Below are positions 23,049-35,823 of a DNA stretch of 64,000 nt, piece by piece (within the stretch, counting starts at the first letter, position 1; each line of letters opens with the position of its first letter). A program made the position numbers and the translations under genes. A model generated the notes under the pieces. That model was not told the origin of the DNA and ran no database searches. It saw only the letters and a program-made list of their open reading frames with translations. Location of the stretch: NCBI GenBank assembly GCA_964058845.1, contig CAXKVR010000008.1, positions 124,001 to 188,000 of the forward strand, given 5' to 3'. Source of the DNA: Carex sylvatica (lineage: Eukaryota; Streptophyta; Magnoliopsida; Poales; Cyperaceae).

Positions 23049-25752
23049 TTTTCTCCGTACAAGTGTGCACGGCCCTAGTTAGAATTTTTATAGAGGTATG
23101 TAAAAAATTTTACTTTGGTAAGATTAATGGATTACAGACGACTGTGAATTGTTTGCAGATAAACAAAAAAAAAAAAAAAAAAACGTAACAATCATGTTAT
23201 ATATAGAGTTATAGACGTATATCTGATTTTTAAAATTCAAAGACAAACAATTATATTCTTGATTCAATGTGACTTCGTTCCTAAAAATGTAGATAAGAGT
23301 ATTTTGATTGACTACATATTTTTCTCAAATCATGACTCAGGTTATTTGGTACAATAAATACATTATGTTATGTCATTTTTTAATATAATTTATATGTTTT
23401 ATACGCAAAATATTTATACAATATGTCACCGCTTTTTTGATCTTGAGATGTCTTTATGTAAGATATCTTTGCATAATAGTAAAAAAAAGGGGTTTTTTTT
23501 TATCAATGTACAAAGAAATTATTTTGTTGCGATATATATTGAGAAGTTTTTATATGTAATATCTTCATTATTAATAAGAAGAAATTTTGTCAAATAAAGA
23601 TTTTGTTTTTCTACTATATTGTTATTTTAATTGTGGACACGATAAAAAAAGATCGCTATTACAACAAATACAACACATTTTTAACAATTTTTTATGACAC
23701 CGTGGAGATCGTTTCTTCAATTTCTCATGTTTATAGTTTGTGTTTTCTTTTTCTTTTCATTTTTTCTAGAGTGCATAATTTTTTTAAGAAATATTGTATG
23801 TATTTATCTTTTCTACAAACTAAGGCCCCGTCCTCAGATTTTTTTTGTTTTTTTTCTGGTTAATGAAAGGCTTAACCCTCTATTTCTAATATATGATTAG
23901 TCATTCAGTCGGTTTTTAAATTTATACCTCCTACATAAAAAAAAAATTACATTATCCAATCAAGATTAACGTAGTTCTCTTGATTAAATTAGAGACATTC
24001 AGTTATCTAATTAGATTCAAGCTAGCGTTTTTTTTTTCAACTATAATTAGAATAATTGATGCAAGAAATGACGGTCTTAATCGATGAACTTTTTCTAAAT
24101 TTAACAAGAAATTTGAAATTATAAGCTAATTTACATTCTCGATCTACTGATAGGCATTTTTCTAATCCATTCAATTTTGAATTGGTAATTTTTATCAACA
24201 TAGAAAATTCCTAAGTTTTAGACAATTTGTTTGTGAAATCGCATGGAAGATAAAAGAAATCTGATCAAATTGTAATTATTAATATTAATTATTTAATAAT
24301 TACTTAGTTGATACCACATTACGTATATTTAGAGTTCTTTACAAATAAAATACTGTGATCAATATACGAAAAAATTATCGAGTGGTATGTTGTACTTATA
24401 GATCCATAATAATATTTAGAAAAATAAATGACAATCTCATTGATATATACAATATATTTATGTTTATTTTTATCTTAAACTGCACTCAATCGGATCAAAT
24501 TAATACATATTCTGAAACAGCTACGCGTCAATTTTCCTAAATTTGAGTCCTCAGATTAAGAACACTTACACGCAAAAGTTCACAATTTAATCAAATTTTG
24601 ATATTGAGAGGTGAAAAGATAATTCAACAGTTTGTTTCCTCAAGAGAACAATAATGGTTCGAACCTTCTCATCGAATAAACAATTTGAAGATAATTTTTA
24701 TTTTCTAAAGTTACGTAAAAGATGATTAATTTTTTAAAATTATAATACTATTGCAGATATAATCTAATTAACAAAAAAAAAAAAGATTTTTAAACGTGCT
24801 TCGATATTAAAATGGCTAAAATGTTGTTGTCTTGAAGTGAGGTCAAATCTTTTTTTATTTTTTTTATTTTAAGATTTGAAATAATAATCCGCTTGTTTAA
24901 GTAGTGCATATGAATATATCATATATGATGGATTAATTGGAATTAAATCTGCAAATAGATGCGTTGTTTAATTGACCACAACCAGCAATCCAGCGTGTTG
25001 TTTTTGCTAAAATTATTTTTTACCAAAGACGTCAGTATTGAGGATGTAAGAATGTTTAAATTTCCTTCATATAATTTTGGAAAAAAATGATTTGGAGCAA
25101 GTTTCGGGGTGCCTTTTTGTGTACTCGAAGCTAATTTCTGTTTAAAAATGATCGGATTAGTGGCACCCAACTGAGTTACTAGAACTTTCTTTTCCCTTGA
25201 ATTAGCAAACCCGACGCTGAAACACGTCGAAAAAGACACGTGTTAACTTTTTATTGGCCTAAATTTACCACGCTGGCAAAAATTACACACGTAAGATTAA
25301 CATTGTTTGGTAGGTGAACTGGGTTTTCTAATCATGATAGACGACACCACTGAACCAGAGCGTTCTTAAAAGCTTCTGTCATTATCGTCTGCTAAAAGTA
25401 AAAAATTTGGTCTATGATAAATATAAACCATGTTCCTTCAAACATATAGGCCCACTGTATCGCATCACTTGCCTTTTGTATCCAAACTGGGAACGTGCCT
25501 GAAGTTTAGAAATACAAAATAGAAATGCTCCATGACCACGATACTAAGCAAAGTTCCTCCGGCACTTCAACCGTAGACTCCACGTATCAGTGACATGATA
25601 CGCTCTTCGAAATGTGAACCAAGCTCAACCAAAATACTTGATTTATGTAGTCTTACCCACCGGTAGGAATAGACGCTTCTTATATATATCTCCTATTTAC
25701 CTTGACCTTTCCATAGAGCGAGAGAGAAAGGGAGGCCCAACTCATACACAGA
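23049..25752. promoter_or_regulatory. AT-rich intergenic region and promoter of calreticulin copy 2
   Basis: No gene is supported in 23049-25200. Nearer the gene, ATTGG (25253-25257) and CCACG (25268-25272) are ten bases apart, a layout like that upstream of copy 1. A CACGTG word lies at about 25237. A TATA-like TTATATATATC at about 25679-25689 sits about 70 bp upstream of the start codon. Function of these sites is inference. Confidence 0.45.
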
Positions 25753-25753
25753 C

Positions 25754-28700
25754 ATGGCGATCTGCACGAGCTCAGTGCGTGCCATCGCAGTCATTTCTGC
25801 GCTGGCGTTTTCTCTAGCCCTAGTCGCAGCTACCGAGGTCTACTTTGAGGAGAAATTCGAAGGTAAAGTTGCATATCCGCCTTCTGTTCATCTTTTCCTT
25901 GCAGATCGTGTGAGATCGGTAATTGTAAGAATGTTATCGGTGCAAATTTAGCACAGGATAGTTGATCTGTACCTAAATTCTTGTATTTTACTTTTCAACG
26001 GCAATGGATGTTGTTTAAATAAACTGTGGTGATCAGGATTTGGCTGATCTATTCAAAATATTATTCAGCATTTCGATCTGCTTTAGTATTTGTGAAATTG
26101 TATGTTCTTTCTCTTCCATTGGATTCGTTTGTGCTTTTGGGAGGTCTGAACTGTCATGCTTTTAGATTGATGGTGAGTTTCTTGTTCTTAGATCCTCTCT
26201 GTGAGAAACATGAATGGAAGTTCGATCTCAATTTTATTGGATGTTTTTTCGAGCTCAACTTTCTATGACGATATGATAAACCAGTATATGTGATATTTTA
26301 ATTATTTGTGTGGTTTTATCATATCATAAATGATTGACATTGTGTCGATCTGATTAATCATGGTAGAATTTCTGTGTACTCTGATCTTAATGCGAAGCGT
26401 TCAGCTTTCTGGAGGTTTCTATTTGTAATAATATATATTATTTAGATAATCTATAAGGATTGCTTTTGTCTTAGGGTTTAGGGTTTATGCAATCAATTAT
26501 CCATTATTGAAAGGCAGATTTGTTTTGGTCCTCATTATTTGCTGATTGTGTTTTGTCATTAAGTAGGCAGTTGACCTTAATTATTATAGTCTTTGTTGGA
26601 TCCAGATCTAGATTGTCTGGTGGATCCGTTAAGAAGTTGGTTTATGATGATTTGGATCTTGTGATATTGACAGTTTATTATGGCTGTTGACTTGTTTGAT
26701 TATACTTTTAAATTATAAGTCAAATCAGAAATCCAAAAGCTTTTGATGATCTTTATTTAGCATGTATAGCATGTTTTTCTATATATTTTTTAAAAGAGTT
26801 GGAGCTTTTCTGATTATGCAGATGGCTGGGAGACAAGATGGGTTCCATCAGACTGGAAGAAAGACGAGAACATGGCTGGTGAATGGAACCACACTTCTGG
26901 GAAGTGGAACGGAAGTCCTGAGGATAAAGGTGTGAAATGTATAGGGTATAGACGAGCCAATAAAAATGTCTGCACTTTTGTCGGTACCAAGAATACTTGT
27001 AATACCTGGTATTACAGGTATTAGTATTGTTAACAATAGAAGTATTTGCACTTCTATTGTTATTGGTACCTGTAATACCTGGTATGTTCTACTATTGTTT
27101 GAGGTGCGAAGTGTATAGGGTATAGACGAGCCGATTAATAGAAAATCCAAACTGGCCTAATGAATAAACAAAAGAAAAAGTCTTAACATTTTGAATTCGA
27201 AATATGCTTCTATAGATTTTCTGATTATGAATTTTAATTTTGTTTGTTTCTCTTTTTAACTTTCAGGAATTCAAACCTCAGAGGATTACAGATTCTACGC
27301 TATTTCAGCTGAGTTCCCTGAATTCACAAACAAGGATAAGACTCTGGTTTTGCAATTCACTGTGAAACATGAGCAGAAACTTGACTGTGGTGGTGGCTAT
27401 GTCAAACTACTCAGCGGTGACGTTGATCAGAAGAAATTTGGTGGTGATACCCCTTACAGGTAGTGCTTTCTGTCCTATACATATAATTTTTTTATGTATG
27501 CTTAATGTGTCCAGCTGCATTTTTTTCTTCAGTAGATTATGAATTATGCCTATTATTGTGGCATGCCTATATTTAAAATTGATGCTAGATTGATCAAATT
27601 ATTGGGCTCTTATCGAATTTTTTTATCATGTTATCTCGAGCACAGTTATTTACTTGTAAGATCAGTGAACCTAGAATGCAAATCCTTAATCGTCTTTTTT
27701 AATATTTAGTTTAATTTGGGTTATACAAAAGAACAACACCCGGTATGCAGCAGGATCTTTTCCATTAAGAGTGATCTACCACTAAAATGTTATCTGCTAG
27801 TGTTTTCTCAGATGGAAATGAGGTTTTATTGTAATTACTCATACAATTAAAGATAACTAATATATTTAAATGGACTATTGATGCAGCATCATGTTTGGGC
27901 CAGATATTTGTGGGTATAGCACAAAGAAGGTCCATGCCATATTTACTCGTGATGGTAAGAACCACCTTATTAAAAAGGAGGTACCATGTGAAACCGACCA
28001 GCTGTCACATGTCTACACACTTATTGTAAAACCTGATGCTACCTACTCCATCCTCATTGACAATGTCGAGAAGCAGACAGGAAGCATTTATGAGGATTGG
28101 GATATCCTCCCTCCCAAGCAAATCAAGGATCCCGAGGCCAAGAAGGTTAGTATAGCTTGTTGAACATACATACACCTATCTGTTAACAAGGGTTTCTGTT
28201 ACCAGTGTTTAGTATCATTTTTTGTGCTAATTATGATGCAAATTGGAGTCATAGTTGTAAGTTTAATAGTAAGGTACAAGCTCAGTTAATATTGTCTGAT
28301 GAGTAGCATTTTGTGACAACTCCACAAAGTGTAGCTAACATACACGCGCGCGCAAACACACACACACACAGATATATTTTTGTGGGGCTGGTAAGATGCC
28401 GATTTACGGAAGGGCAAAGAAATGTATGATAACCTGGAAGATTCTATAATCTGAAAAGATTCAGTTTTTGGGAATCCAGAATCTGGTTTGTGTACAGAGT
28501 GTATAAAAATATCAAAGTACATCTCGACTAAATTTCTATTCCTGTTTAACAGCCAGAGGATTGGGATGACAAGGAGTATATTCCAGACCCCGAGGATAAG
28601 AAACCTGAGGTACAATTAATGTATTTAGAATCTTTGTTACCTATTCTAAGTTCAATTCATCAGAACTAATCTGTAGATTCTTTGTTGCATGAGTTGTAGG

Positions 28701-30006
28701 GTTATGATGACATCCCGAAGGAAATTGCTGATCCTGATGCCAAGAAGGTACAAATGCGTAAAAATAAAATCATTAATTTCACTAATATCAGAAACATCTC
28801 TTAATTTTATTTATTATTTCATAATTATCTTATAGCCTGATGATTGGGATGATGAGGAAGATGGTGAATGGACTGCACCAACCATTCCTAACCCCGAGTA
28901 CAAGGGCCCATGGAAACAAAAGGTTTTTTTCTAAACTAATAAAGAAGTACAATCATATATTTATTTCACTTCTTTTCTTTTTTTAACTTTTTTATTTTGA
29001 GAAACTTTAGGATATATGATAAAACTCTCTTGTTCTTATAGAAAATCAAGAACCCCAACTACAAGGGCAAGTGGACAGCTCCATTGATTGACAACCCTGG
29101 TACTTGATATGCTTTCACGTATTTAAAAAAAAAAATTGTAACATCTACTATACAGCAAAAGAATAACAAACAAGTAATGATAATTTAATGCTTTCCAGAT
29201 TTCAAGGATGATCCTGACATCTATGCTTACCCTGGCTTGAAGTACATTGGTATTGAGCTGTGGCAGGTTAGTTTAAAAATATTCTTTGTATTTGTTTTTT
29301 TTGTTTTTTTTTTTAATTTCAAAGTCGTGGGCTGCTGTGCTTTACACTCTTTTATTCAATTATCCAGGTGAAATCTGGGACCTTGTTCGATAATTTCTTG
29401 ATATGTGATGACCCAGAATATGCTCTGAAGTTTGCCGAGGAGACCTGGGGCAAGCACAAGGATGTATGTCTTTTTTCTCCCTTGATTTATTTTGATTAAT
29501 TAGATGTTTGGGTTGGTGAATATTAAATTACTGGTTGTTTCATTTTTGTTATTTTCTAGGCTGAAAAGGCTGCTTTTGAAGAGGCAGAGAAAAAGAAAGA
29601 AGAGGAGGTATATGTTTATTTTACCATCTCAGAAGATCTTGCTATAATATAGTGTGCAAGGAAATAAATTAGTTAATTGAACATAATTTTATCTCATTGC
29701 TAAATATCAGGAACCTAAGGAGGATGATGATGCTGATGATGATGCTTCTGATGACGATGCTTCTGACGATGATGACTCTGATTCTAAGCCAGAATCTGCT
29801 GAGGAAGCTGATCATGTATGTTAAACCTCTTTACCTTTTGCAAATAATTAGACATTCTAAATTTTACTAAGAGGATGTGAGAGATACTTTCACTTGGTAT
29901 GATATTTTTATGAGTTCTTTTATGCAACCATTTCTTACTAAATCTTCATCACTTGGATAACTTAATGATTTTTTTTTTCTTGCTTGATTACCAGGATGAG
30001 CTATAA
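25754..30006 (+). CDS. CRT: Calreticulin, ER lectin chaperone (copy 2, complete, 13 exons)
   Basis: Same protein family and same gene plan as the copy at 1048-4936. Exons: 25754-25862, 26822-26929, 27267-27459, 27887-28145, 28553-28609, 28700-28747, 28836-28922, 29042-29099, 29199-29266, 29368-29463, 29560-29607, 29711-29815, 29995-30006. They total 1248 nt (415 aa) in consistent phase. Signal peptide, [24 protein letters not shown], the P-domain repeats and NPNYKGKW are all present. The tail is an Asp-rich stretch (encoded by GAT/GAC runs in exon 12) ending in HDEL, again split so that DEL plus stop is a separate 12-nt exon. It carries an NHT glycosylation site where copy 1 has none, and lacks copy 1's NKT and NGT. 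The first intron is long (about 960 bp), as is common for strongly expressed plant genes. Confidence 0.97.
26930..27135. repeat. Hairpin cluster bracketed by direct repeats, in calreticulin copy 2 intron 2
   Basis: The word GTATAGGGTATAGACGAGCC occurs at about 26940 and again at about 27112. Between them lie several small palindromes, including ACCTGGTATTACAGGT and AATAGAAGT...ACTTCTATT. It starts at the splice donor of exon 2. Confidence 0.75.
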
Positions 30007-30522
30007 ATGTGCTCAGAAGAGAAGAACGACTCATCGGAAGAGTTGAAATTTTTTTCCTCTTTGAGACAAAGCTTTTTGCTAATTTCTTTGTTTGAGACTA
30101 TTTAGATTATAGCTTAGTCTATGCTGTTTCTTTGATAAGTGGAGACATTTAGAAATGTGACAAGAATTGTGTTTTGTTTAGTGTCTTGTTTCCCTTGATT
30201 GTTTAATGAGCCTGATTGTCAGATCTACTTCTTAATGTTTCATCTGCATTTTTTTTAATTTTTACTTGTCCAATAAAATTTGAAGGGGAAACACAGACAC
30301 TTGTTACAATTGACGCGTTCCAGTACAAGAGTGAACGTTGATGAGGCAATTATTATTTTCCATTTTTGGTATCCGATTTGTAGGCATTTCACATGCGGTG
30401 CGGTAAAGAAAATGATTAATTAATGCAACATTTCGAAAGCAACTAACAGATCTTAGAAAGAAAAGGAAAAGTAGAAACCTGAGCTCCTCTTTCTCTTCTG
30501 GATTAGTTAGTTAATAGGAAGA
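30007..30522 (+). other. 3' UTR and flank of calreticulin copy 2
   Basis: It follows the stop codon directly. An AATAAA word at about 30272 and T-rich stretches are compatible with a polyadenylation region. No other gene is seen. Confidence 0.5.
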
Positions 30523-30700
30523 AATAGGAATCAAGGAAATTTGACTGATATTCTCAACCCTGAGGTGGGAAACTATCGGAAACCTCTGTCGTACCGTACC
30601 GTGCCGTGCCGTGCATGTTGAGAATATCAGTTAATAGAGGTTTCCGAGAGTTTCCCACCTCAGGGTTGAGAATATCAGTCAAACTTCCTTGATTCCTATT
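30523..30700. repeat. Long near-perfect hairpin (65-bp arms, 48-nt loop)
   Basis: Arms 30523-30587 and 30636-30700 are inverted copies with only about two differences over 65 bp. The loop contains a run of ACCGT/GCCGT words and a third partial copy of GAGAATATCAGTTAATAG. It may be a young MITE or a source of small RNA; terminal features typical of a transposon were not recognised. Confidence 0.9.
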
Positions 30701-31151
30701 ACAGGGTTGAGATTTACATATACAAATCATAGTTAATAGATTTTTTGTTCGTCTGGGAGTATTCTATATATCCTTGCGAAGAATACTCATCCGGCCTGCC
30801 ATGCTGGTAATAGTAATATGCAGTGCCAGCCGTATCTCACATGTTACATTGTGACTATAAGCGAGCACAATTTATTTCAGTTGACTGGCAGTGGCAGTGG
30901 CAGTGGCAGTAGGTAGATAAGAAAGATTAGTCTCCTCTTTTTTTGTTATTGTTCGATTAAAGTTGTGGACACATTACAATAGTGGGCTATAGCGGATTAG
31001 CGGCTTCATATATTAGAAAGGGGCAAAGGAGAGAGAGGAGGAAGAAATAAGAAAAATAATTAATGGACATCTCCGCTGGTAATTAAAAGGCACAAGCGAA
31101 GAAAGCAAGGGGGGGCAAGGAGATGGAGAAAATTACGATTCGACCATACCC

Positions 31152-31152
31152 C

Positions 31153-31197
<45 letters not shown>

Positions 31198-31198
31198 A
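31152..31198. repeat. (CAT)n microsatellite upstream of the INO80-subunit gene
   Basis: An uninterrupted trinucleotide run in the probable promoter or leader of the next gene. Confidence 0.95.
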
Positions 31199-31260
31199 GC
31201 CATCCATCCTCTTCTCCTTCCTCGAGAGTCCGACTCCGCCTCTCTTTATTTCCTATTCCT

Positions 31261-31280
31261 TAACCCTAACCCTAACCTTA
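31261..31280 (+). promoter_or_regulatory. Telo-box-like element
   Basis: Two and a half copies of the CCCTAA unit lie upstream of the first intron of the INO80-subunit gene. Telo-boxes (AAACCCTAA-type) occur in promoters of plant growth and ribosome genes; a role here is inferred only from position. Confidence 0.5.
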
Positions 31281-31842
31281 AATCCATCCCCTTCTTCCCT
31301 TTCTTGATCGATCTTCTCCTCCGTGTTCATCTCCCTCGCTTCGCCTCTCCCGACTTCGGATTAAAGGTTTCGCCACTGAGAGAAGGTATAAGTTTCCTCG
31401 CTTCAATGCAAAACTTCTTTTGACTTCTCCCACGCCTTTTCAACTTCTGTTTAATGGATTTCGCTGGGCCGGGACTCTTTTAAGAAGAGCAACACTTATT
31501 TCTATCCTTTTATTGCACGGATAAATTATAGATAGTTCTTATTTTTCGTGCTAATGAGATTTCGTGCTGGTTTTCCAGTTGCATGAACTAGCATTTGCAA
31601 ATAAGGGTTTTCCAGTGCATCAACTTAAGCACTCTATCTCACATCAAATCCATTCGCTACCCCCTCCCTCTCCTTAACTCTTTCTCTCTCCCACAATCCA
31701 TCTACCCTCTCTATTTCTATCTAAACTTGCACGAAATTCAAATTAGCGTAACTATTGAATCTTTTTTTTTTTTTTTGTTTGCTCTAAACCATGTACGTTG
31801 CTAATTGGCTGATTCACTGTCTTTCTGAGCAGACTTGGTTTG

Positions 31843-34800
31843 ATGGAGGGCCTAGCAGGTTTCGGATCCTTGTCCAGCAATGCAATATCCAAGAAACCTA
31901 GGAGCGCAGCCCCAAGGAAGCCCAGGTCCACTGAAAACCTAACTGCCACACCTCACATTGAATCAATATCTCCATCTCTACACCACGACAGTACAAACTT
32001 TACTGAAGGCTACAAAAGAAAAGCGATTTACTTAAATACCTTCTCTACATCTAAGAAGAACAAGAGGGAGGAGAGAGGTAGAACTGGAAATGTGCCAGGT
32101 TCAAGCCGATCAACTGAAGGGGCTCTGGCACCCTCTAACTGGAAGGGTGCGGCCCAGCAAGATGATCATCCAGGGCTGGGTTTGTCAGCCGAGAATAAGT
32201 TGAGAAAGGTGAAGTTGAAGGTTGGTGGTGTCACGCGTACCATACATGCTAAAACTGGTAACGAGGGCGGTGAAGGATCTGCCAACCGAAGCAAAGCTAA
32301 GGTCTGTCACTAAGCTGACACATGATTGTAAGGTAGATTGGTACTCGTTAAATACAGCTTTGCACTGGCATTTCCACTTTTGCCCATCAGAAGGGAGGGG
32401 GGGGGGGGGGGGGGGATGTTCTTTTCATGCTAATTTAACAAATTGAGAGTATTTAAATTCTTATAGGTCTGCTTTGGCTAGGGGTATGCACCAGTATTGT
32501 TTAATATTATGGTATTCTTTGTCATGATGGTACAGTGGTACTAATCTTGTAAATACCTTGATTATTGAATAATCATCTAGCCAGTATGTAAGGCGGCTGT
32601 ACTGGTACTGCTCTTTACCAATATTTTTTTGCCTTTTATAAGACTTGAATGTTGCATAAAATATCTGTTACAATAATCACTACCTTTAACTCATTCAGGG
32701 AGAATATTGGTTTTCAAATACCGGAAAGGGCAACACACCTGACAAATGCAATGCTGAGTTATCATTAGAGCCAGTACGCAAAAGCCGTAGGGTACCAAAG
32801 AGGCGGTCCTTGGACAGTGACATTGAACAGGATCTCGAGGCAGGGTATCATGAGAAAATTAGGGTTTCAAAAACTACAACACAGCCGAATACAGAATTCG
32901 AGGACACACCAAATGAGGGGTCGAAGAAGCGCAGGGTCTCAAAAGTAAATAATAATAATATTAATGGTAATAGCAAAAGTTGTAACAGGACCTCAAATTA
33001 TGAAATGGACGAGGATTTTGTTGTGTCACGGTTGGGTAGGGATAGCAATAATCGTAGGAGGCACAAGGAAATTGAACAAAGTGGTGTTTTTATTGAGGGC
33101 GAAGAAGCAGGGTCTGACGGTGGTTCAGATGCAAAACTGACAACTCGTCAGAGGGCTATGCAAGGGAAGGGAGGGAATGGAGATTCACTGATCGAGTTTC
33201 CAAATGGATTACCCCCAGCACCTTCTAGAAGTAAGTGCAGCTCTCTGGCTTCATTTTTTGACCAATTTAATTTTTCTGTTACAGCACGACAGGTTCTTTT
33301 TTCAATATGTTAAAAACTTCTGTTGAATCTGAAATGCAATCCTGTTTCTTTGTCCTGTCCTTAAGCATCTTTATATTACTGTCTAGTCCTAAACATTCAG
33401 ACTAAATTTCTTGAATATTATGGGTTTTTGTAAATAACGGTTTAAATAGCCATACTAACTCTTTTGATACTTTGGACAACCAGTCGATTTTTTGTCACTT
33501 TAAGAGTTTGCTTTTGATGCTGGGTTAACTGTTTCTCTTGTCAAACAAAAAAATGGAAACTGAGATTAGAGGCGCAGATTAGCTTAAATTTTAGGTTAGC
33601 TGTTAGCTGATTTTGTGTTATTATTCATGGTCGGGCATTACCATTGCACTCTTCTTTAATTAACCAAACAATTTTTTAAGATATCTAGTTATAGAGTATA
33701 TTCTGCAAAGTCAATGCAAAAATATTGCTATGGTGATTACTTGCTGACCTTCTCTCTCTTATGCTTTGCTTAATCCGCATCATACTGAGTTTCAAAGAGT
33801 GTATGTAATATTCATTGAACTTCAGACAAAATTGGTGATTCTTACTTGCATGTAACTTGAATTGCAGAGCAAAAAGAGAAGCTGTCAGAAGTGGAGATAC
33901 AAGCTAAAAAGGCAGAGGCAGCTCAGAGGCGTAAGATGCAAGTGGAGAAAGCTTTAAAAGAAGCTGAGGTTCCTCTCTTCTTTGATCGTCTTATTTTTAT
34001 AAATATAGTTCATTAAATATTAATTGTTGGTAACCTTTCTTGTAAATGAATAGGCTGATGCGATTAGAAAGATTTTAGGGCTTGATTCTGACAAGAAAAA
34101 GGAAGAGAAGAAACAGAAAGAGCGGGAAGTGAAAGTAAGCATTAATTTGTGTGATCTTATCATCTTCTCAACCTTCTTTTGAGAAACCTAAACTAGCACA
34201 AGGCGCTGTGGTACTATTATAAATCTCAAGAGAAAATAGAAGAACCAGACTTTTTCTTTTATTAATGGATTATCCTTTGGGACAATAGTTTTATTTTTCT
34301 ATCCTTCATTTTTGATAGGAGAAAGCAGCGCAGTCACAGATATCAGCAGGTAACATAATTAAATGGGTAATAGGTCCCACAAGCACTGTTGTTACCTTCC
34401 CTGATGAGGTGGGCCTACCAAGTATATTAAACTCCAAGCCGCCCAGGTAAGATATCAAAATTGAATATCTGGAGCTTCTTGTTACTTAACTGCTATTTTG
34501 TTTCCTTACTAAATTCCTCATCTTTAAGAGCACTTGTTTATATTGCTCATTTTGGAAATGTCACTTAAATGCAAGTACATTTCCTTACGAGGGGTAAATT
34601 CATGTGCAAGGCCTGCAAATCCCTGTTATACCTGCATAATTGTTTGAAATGTCCTATCACCCAAAAGGAAAACTGATTTATGAGATAAAATCATGGTAAT
34701 TTTGAGAAAATAGAGGTCTTTATATCGAAGGGTATGTTCCAATATTAAAGTAAGGTCGTACTGGAGAGTTTTTGCTTCCAGGGGTAGGAAAAATTTTCCT

Positions 34801-35823
34801 GAGTGTTTGCAGAGGACGTGTAGGAATAGTTCTCTTTTTTAATGGTCTGAGAAGGACATTAAAGAAATTAAAGTGGAAGTCTGATTTTGGCCCCTTAACT
34901 ATTGCAATGTTCTATCAAGCCCTAACCTTTTTTTTTTTTTTTTTGGGTTTAATCAAGCCCTTCAACTTTTCTTGGTTCAATTAGCCTCTTGAACTGTTGG
35001 AAGTAAGTTAGATTTGGTTCTTTTTGGTCCAGTTGATTATCAAATTAAACTTGTAATCATGACTTCTGCGAGTAGACATAAGGTCATTAGACTATTAGAG
35101 TTACAAGTCCTAATAAATGACTATGTAGTTATTAGTTAACATGAAACAATTAATGGTAGTGTCAATTTTGCGAACTGAACCAAAGAGTTCAGCGACTTAA
35201 CTGAACTACGTGCAATACTCGAGGGCCAAAATCAGACTTACCTTGTAAACTAAACAAGGCTATGGATATACAAGTTACCATTGTAGATTTGTAGCTTCCG
35301 GGGTTAAATGTAGGTATCTTAGGGGTAAATGTACATGCTACATGGCACAAGGCTATATTCAGGAAAAGAAAAATGGCATCTGAGGAAGGCATTTAATTTA
35401 TGTATGTTGTTCAGGGAGCAATCTATGTTGTACGAGGGGTGTAGACCTATGGCATTAGTTGAGAGGCAACAAATGTAGCAACTGGTGACAAAACTATGAG
35501 AAATATTTGCATCCACATGGGATAAACATAACTATTGTTTTGAGGGGGGAGGGTGTTAATGATGGCAGTGAATGATATAAAGCATGGGAACATTACCCAT
35601 TAGACAATACTTATATTGAAAACAACAAAAGACAAGTTCTTGCTTCTTAACATATTATGCTTTTTCTTGGTTTAGCTATCCTCCACCGAGAGAGAAATGT
35701 GCTGGCCCATCATGCACAAATCCATACAAGTACCGGGACTCCAAGTCTAATTTACCTCTGTGTAGCCTTCTGTGTTACAAGGCTGTGCAAGGAAGTACAA
35801 GTGTTCATAAACTGACATGTTGA
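31843..35823 (+). CDS. INO80 chromatin-remodelling complex subunit B (IES2/PAPA-1-like, HIT zinc finger)
   Basis: Predicted nuclear subunit of the INO80 nucleosome remodeller. Coding exons: 31843-32301, 32699-33230, 33868-33968, 34054-34134, 34319-34446, 35676-35823; 1449 nt, 482 aa, all GT...AG and in phase. A non-coding first exon probably ends near 31386, where an intron leads to the acceptor at 31832. The N-terminal two thirds are basic and low-complexity with nuclear-type runs (KKRRVSK, RRVPKRR). The middle carries the charged PAPA-1-like helix (AKKAEAAQRRKMQVEKALKE, then AIRKILG). The C-terminus is a HIT-type zinc finger with CAGPSC, then CSLLCYKAV and a final cysteine. The start is the ATG at 31843, the first after the acceptor. 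A poly-G run interrupts intron 2 and a MITE-like repeat sits in the last intron. Confidence 0.92.
32396..32415 (+). repeat. Poly-G run in an intron
   Basis: About 19 consecutive G with a single preceding A-G step, inside the second INO80-subunit intron. Such a run may be length-variable or an assembly weak point. Confidence 0.9.
34878..35240. mobile_element. MITE-like element in the last intron of the INO80-subunit gene
   Basis: The left side reads AGTCTGATTTTGGCC and the right side GGCCAAAATCAGACT, inverted copies bounding about 360 bp of non-coding sequence with repeated CCTTAACT/GAACT-like words. No clear target-site duplication was seen. Confidence 0.55.

Noticed and set aside
23370..23900. 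Series of plus-strand frames of 60-86 codons
   Set aside because: Extremely Phe/Ile/Tyr-rich translations of AT-rich intergenic DNA with no domain.
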